NCBI GenBank assembly: GCA_018873245.2
Contig: JAEMBT020000005.1
Coordinates: forward strand, 2,430,001-2,494,000
From: Archegozetes longisetosus
Lineage: Eukaryota; Arthropoda; Arachnida; Sarcoptiformes; Trhypochthoniidae
Reading direction: 5' to 3'
Length of the DNA stretch: 64,000 nucleotides
Shown here piece after piece: positions 60,493 through 64,000 of this stretch (its first letter is position 1; every line of letters begins with the position of its first letter). The notes under the pieces were generated by a model. That model did not search any database. It had not been told where the DNA came from and saw nothing but the letters and a program-made list of their open reading frames with translations. The position numbers and the translations under genes were made by a program.

Positions 60493-63400
60493 TTATGGCT
60501 CAGTTCGTTTACTAAAGGAACTCGAATCTCTCAAAAGACATTCATTTTGAATCCAGGCACTTCTGTGCTCATCATTGATTTGCCAATTCAGTGAATTAGG
60601 TGTCCAAATGGTTTTGTCCATCCATTCAGCGCAAGTCGGGTGCCAGAACTATATTATATGAGCTTTCAGTGATTACAATTACTTAAGAAGTACCTCATAT
60701 ATAATACCTGATACCAGGATGAAATGCTAACATTCATTGGCTTATAGCCGTTATAAACAGAAAGACATAGTTCATGATTGGGCTTGAATTCCAGGTTTGA
60801 AAAATAGTTGAAATCACCTAATAATAAACGATAAGTGCTCTAATTTACAAAGTATGATTATTTTGTCTCAATGTTTTACTTATAAGTCTGAGATCGAGTT
60901 TTGACTTAAAAAACTTGAGAATCATCTTTTCTTACCTCCAATATTGACTCCACCTTTAATTACCTAATATAGAGTAAAATCGAACATTAGTCTTCATCTA
61001 ATTACTTATTTGACAGATCAAACTTACCAAAACCTTTGAAGACACTTCTCCTGCTGCTCTAACTCTAGCTTCAGGAGAAAGATTGATTAATTGGACTTGT
61101 TCTGCTTTCTTAGAATCGCAGTTAAATCTTGGCAAATCGAAGTTCATTTCACCGGTTAGTCTAACGCCTAAAGTCATATGAAGTATCCATAGGTTAAAGT
61201 CGTAGAATGGGAAGTAATTGGTGTAAACGTAAGGCTGAACTGAGGCTCCGTCACAACTACTTCGAGCTGCGTCTACGAGAGTGTTCCCGAATATGTTGAC
61301 ATAAGCTCTCGAAGAGTCTTTTCGATGGTAGACATACATTTTGCCAATATCTATATCTTTGCCAAGAAAATGTGTTCCAACAACAAACTGTGCCATCAAT
61401 TTATATTCAGGTTTATCTTCAGAACCTGACAAGTCGTTAACAACATCTGCTCTAAAAACTGCTGACGCCTGACTTGGACCAAATCTTTTAGATGCTGAAC
61501 ATTTCCTTCGTTTACGATACATAACGTTAGCCTCTGCTTCTTCAGATTCTCTTAATTTATCTGATACTACAACTGTTTTATCATCATTGCTCGGTTGACC
61601 CTTTTTATCGTTCTGAGGACTCCACTCTTGACACTTAGTCTCAGTCCAAAAGCTGTCAAAGATATCTCGTTTCGATCGAACTCTTTTGACTTTTCTGAGC
61701 ACTGCTCTCGAGTGTTCGTTATTCTTGCGTTCGAAATATCTGATAATATTTTCTTGTAAGCATTCGTTGTGTTTTATTCTTATTATGTTTTCACTCAAAA
61801 TGTTATCGATTTCATTGAAATCGATTTTTGGCCATCTGTTAACGGTATCGAAATTCATTTCAATTGCGTTTATGTCTTCGATTAAGACATTGATAACTTC
61901 TTGTTTGACAATACAACTAGTTTTGGGCTCCTTTATTAGTTTCAAATACCACTTCTGAACTTCTGGGTTTGATATGATTCGTCGACACGAATGAACGGCA
62001 GCGATTCTGATAGATTCTGAATGGGAACAAATCTCTCCTAACTCTTCACTATAAGGTATAGTCGAATTGTGTCCGAGATTTCCAGCCGCCTCCAATACAT
62101 CAACTAATAGAGATTTATCTGAGTCAACGGGACATTGAGTTTGCTTCAATTTTTCAGTTAGAAGTTTTGCGATTTCATCCTTGATTTCAGCAGATTTTGA
62201 ATGATATCCTAAATTACTGATTGCGAGCAACAAAACTCCCTTGTAATTATTATCAGTTGTTTGAGCTTTAGCTAAGTTCATCAACTGATTAATCAATGAG
62301 TTCGATGGTTTTGGCAATTGAACCAAAAGCTTGAGAACTTGGCTCTTGTCTTCTATGCTGGTTCTATCATTCAATGCCTTTAACAGTTTTGCTTGCGCGA
62401 TATTAGACTGGGCTTTGATCAAAATCAGTAACAAGTCGTGACATTTCTGATTATTAAGTGATAGACTTTCACTGCAGATATCATTGATCTTCTTTTCTGA
62501 TCCCATACTTTTGATAGCATTAGTCACTGAGGAATCTGACGTGTCTTCATTCAGTATAGTTTCCAAATTCAATGTTCTCATCAATGTATTATACACTAAA
62601 GAGAAAAGTTAAGTATAAGTGATTATCAGTAATAGAACGAGTCGACTGATCGAATAATTTAAACTAATTACTCACCTGGATTTTGGTGATCGCACGAATA
62701 ATTAAGCAATTTATCAGAATATGTGTCTTTGCCGAGAATATGATCGAGGTATTTTTTAGCTGATGTTAACTTTTCTCTAAGCGAATTTTCTTCAATAGAA
62801 AAATCGTTTAACAATATGCATACTTTGAAACATTTATTTTCATATTGATACCTGCAGATGATTCCGAAACAATAGTTTCGCTTGAAAAGTTAAGTTTCGA
62901 TTCAATTTCTTTCAACTTTTTCATTTGATCGCTATTATCTGACGAACGTTTCGATAACTTACTTGTCACCTGCTTTTAAATCAGAGATCACTAGAAGTCA
63001 GTTTGAAGTCAAATGATATAAAGAATTTGATTTTTGCTCAAACTCAACAAAATTGATCTGAGATTCAAAGCATTATCTGATGTCTTACCGATAATGAGTA
63101 TTTGGTTCGGACTTTCAAATAATCCGCAATATCTCTATCCCCTTCACTGTTACGCTTAGGTCTCGGAGTTTTTGACGGATTGATTAACGATAGTGATAAA
63201 TGACCAGCTAATAGGCAGGAAAGAGTTAATGAGGACATGAGTCAATTTATAATACAAAGCAGAGGAAGTATAGCTTTGTTTCAGTTTTAGGAATTTCAAT
63301 GCGCTTGTTTGTCAATTATTGTTCGTTAAACATTTCAATAAATCACATCAAATCACCTACCGGTAGCTGTAAGTCGACCTTCAGATATTTGTTGCATCTG

Positions 63401-64000
63401 TTTGGCGCTTATGTCCAATTGCGATGTATCGTAAACTTTATTGTTTCCACTACCCAACTCTAGCACATCTTCAGATGTGACATCTCTCATTATAGACAGT
63501 GGTTTTTGTGTAGGCATTTCCGATTGTAAGGACATTGGTATGAGAGCACCGCCTAATTTCACTGTAGATCCATCAGCGCTTGGCTGCAGTGAATCCTCTA
63601 ATTTGCCGCTATTGTCATATGAATATCGTGAAAAATGTGCACCGATTGGACTTTGCTCCAAAACTTTCTGTTTGCCAGCATCTAAATGTGTGGCAAATGT
63701 ATCAGCGATGTGTCGCTTAAAGTTTTTCACTGTAATGTCTGTTTCTATATCACTGAATCTGACTTCTGGTATGGAACCATCTGCTAGCTGAATGAACTCG
63801 AAAGGAGTTGAAAACATTTTATCATATATTATGCTTTCATAGTTGGGTTGTGGAGATCTTTTCTCTCTTTTAGAATCTTTGGTTGCTTTGCATTGGTATT
63901 GGATAGTGGAAGGTTGCTTTTCTATGTCAAAGTCAAAATCATTTTCGGTGCCTTTAGTTTTTTTTGCAAACAGGTTTACAAAGAACTCTTTCACATCCTT
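60493..64000 (-). CDS. Large lipid transfer protein family member (vitellogenin-N type), N-terminus outside the window
   Basis: Eight exons in transcript order: >64000-63361, 63207-63089, 62969-62852, 62789-62676, 62595-61028, 60963-60936, 60817-60708 and 60648-60493. All phases agree, giving about 950 aa in the window. The first exon has a vitellogenin-N-like strand region (GSIPEVRFSDIE...NFKRHIADTFATHL). The 532-aa exon has the helical domain typical of MTP, vitellogenin and apolipophorin (LLSNLGYHSKS-like pairs, AAGNLGH, IRIAAVHSCRRI), then a beta-rich lipid-binding part. Basic sites SKREKR and VRSKR look like furin cleavage sites. No von Willebrand D domain is seen. Such proteins are secreted or ER-luminal lipid carriers. 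I cannot say which subgroup. The start and signal peptide lie beyond base 64000. A false ATG with a signal-like stretch occurs at 63238, but the spliced reading (acceptor before 63207) is in phase and better. Confidence 0.72.

Noticed and set aside
63089..63240. Separate gene starting at the ATG at 63238 with a signal-like peptide
   Set aside because: An acceptor within it (before 63207) joins in phase to the upstream exon ending at 63361, and the downstream exons continue one lipid-transfer protein.
1..64000. CRISPR array or prokaryotic operon
   Set aside because: Spliceosomal introns and animal genes throughout; the repeats seen are satellites, a SINE and inverted repeats without spacer structure.

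Overview
This is an AT-rich animal nuclear window. Its genes are intron-split with GT-AG junctions, and their products (UNC79, Shroom, PRPF39, SMG9, EXO1, YIPF5, TMEM179) are typical of bilaterians. A secreted bicupin of microbial type, C-type-lectin remnants and a LIM/RapGAP/BTB protein of the arthropod serine-enriched (gprs) type suggest an arthropod. A mite is my best guess, but that is inference.

The window has two parts. Bases 1-15,000 are accessory. They hold a minisatellite, a tRNA-derived SINE with a perfect 16-bp target-site duplication, an array with a 252-bp dimeric period, two related C-type-lectin-like loci (both apparently broken) and, between these, an oxalate-decarboxylase-like bicupin that looks laterally acquired but carries a signal-peptide exon and an intron. 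An internally deleted Ty3/Gypsy element follows, then a decayed Fanzor, the eukaryotic relative of TnpB and RNA-guided nucleases, with inverted-repeat structure at its 3' end.

Bases 15,350-64,000 are conserved genes in the order TMEM179 (+), UNC79 (+, 19 exons, about 2739 aa), Shroom (+, 5 exons), YIPF5 (-), SMG9 (+), LIM-RapGAP-BTB-BACK protein (-, 10 exons), PRPF39 (+, 7 exons), a dual-specificity phosphatase with an N-myristoylation motif (-), EXO1 (+) and a large lipid transfer protein (-) whose N-terminus lies beyond base 64,000. I worked out the exon boundaries by hand. All reading phases agree through every junction and I met no frameshift in these genes, so the frameshifts in the lectin, Ty3 and Fanzor remnants are probably real decay rather than assembly error.

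The conserved genes do not form one pathway. They cover neuronal sodium-leak channel regulation (UNC79), apical constriction (Shroom), ER-Golgi transport (YIPF5), nonsense-mediated decay (SMG9), splicing (PRPF39), DNA repair (EXO1) and Rap signalling. The most notable items are the Fanzor relic with its 3' inverted repeats, the bicupin, and the single RapGAP-BTB reading frame.
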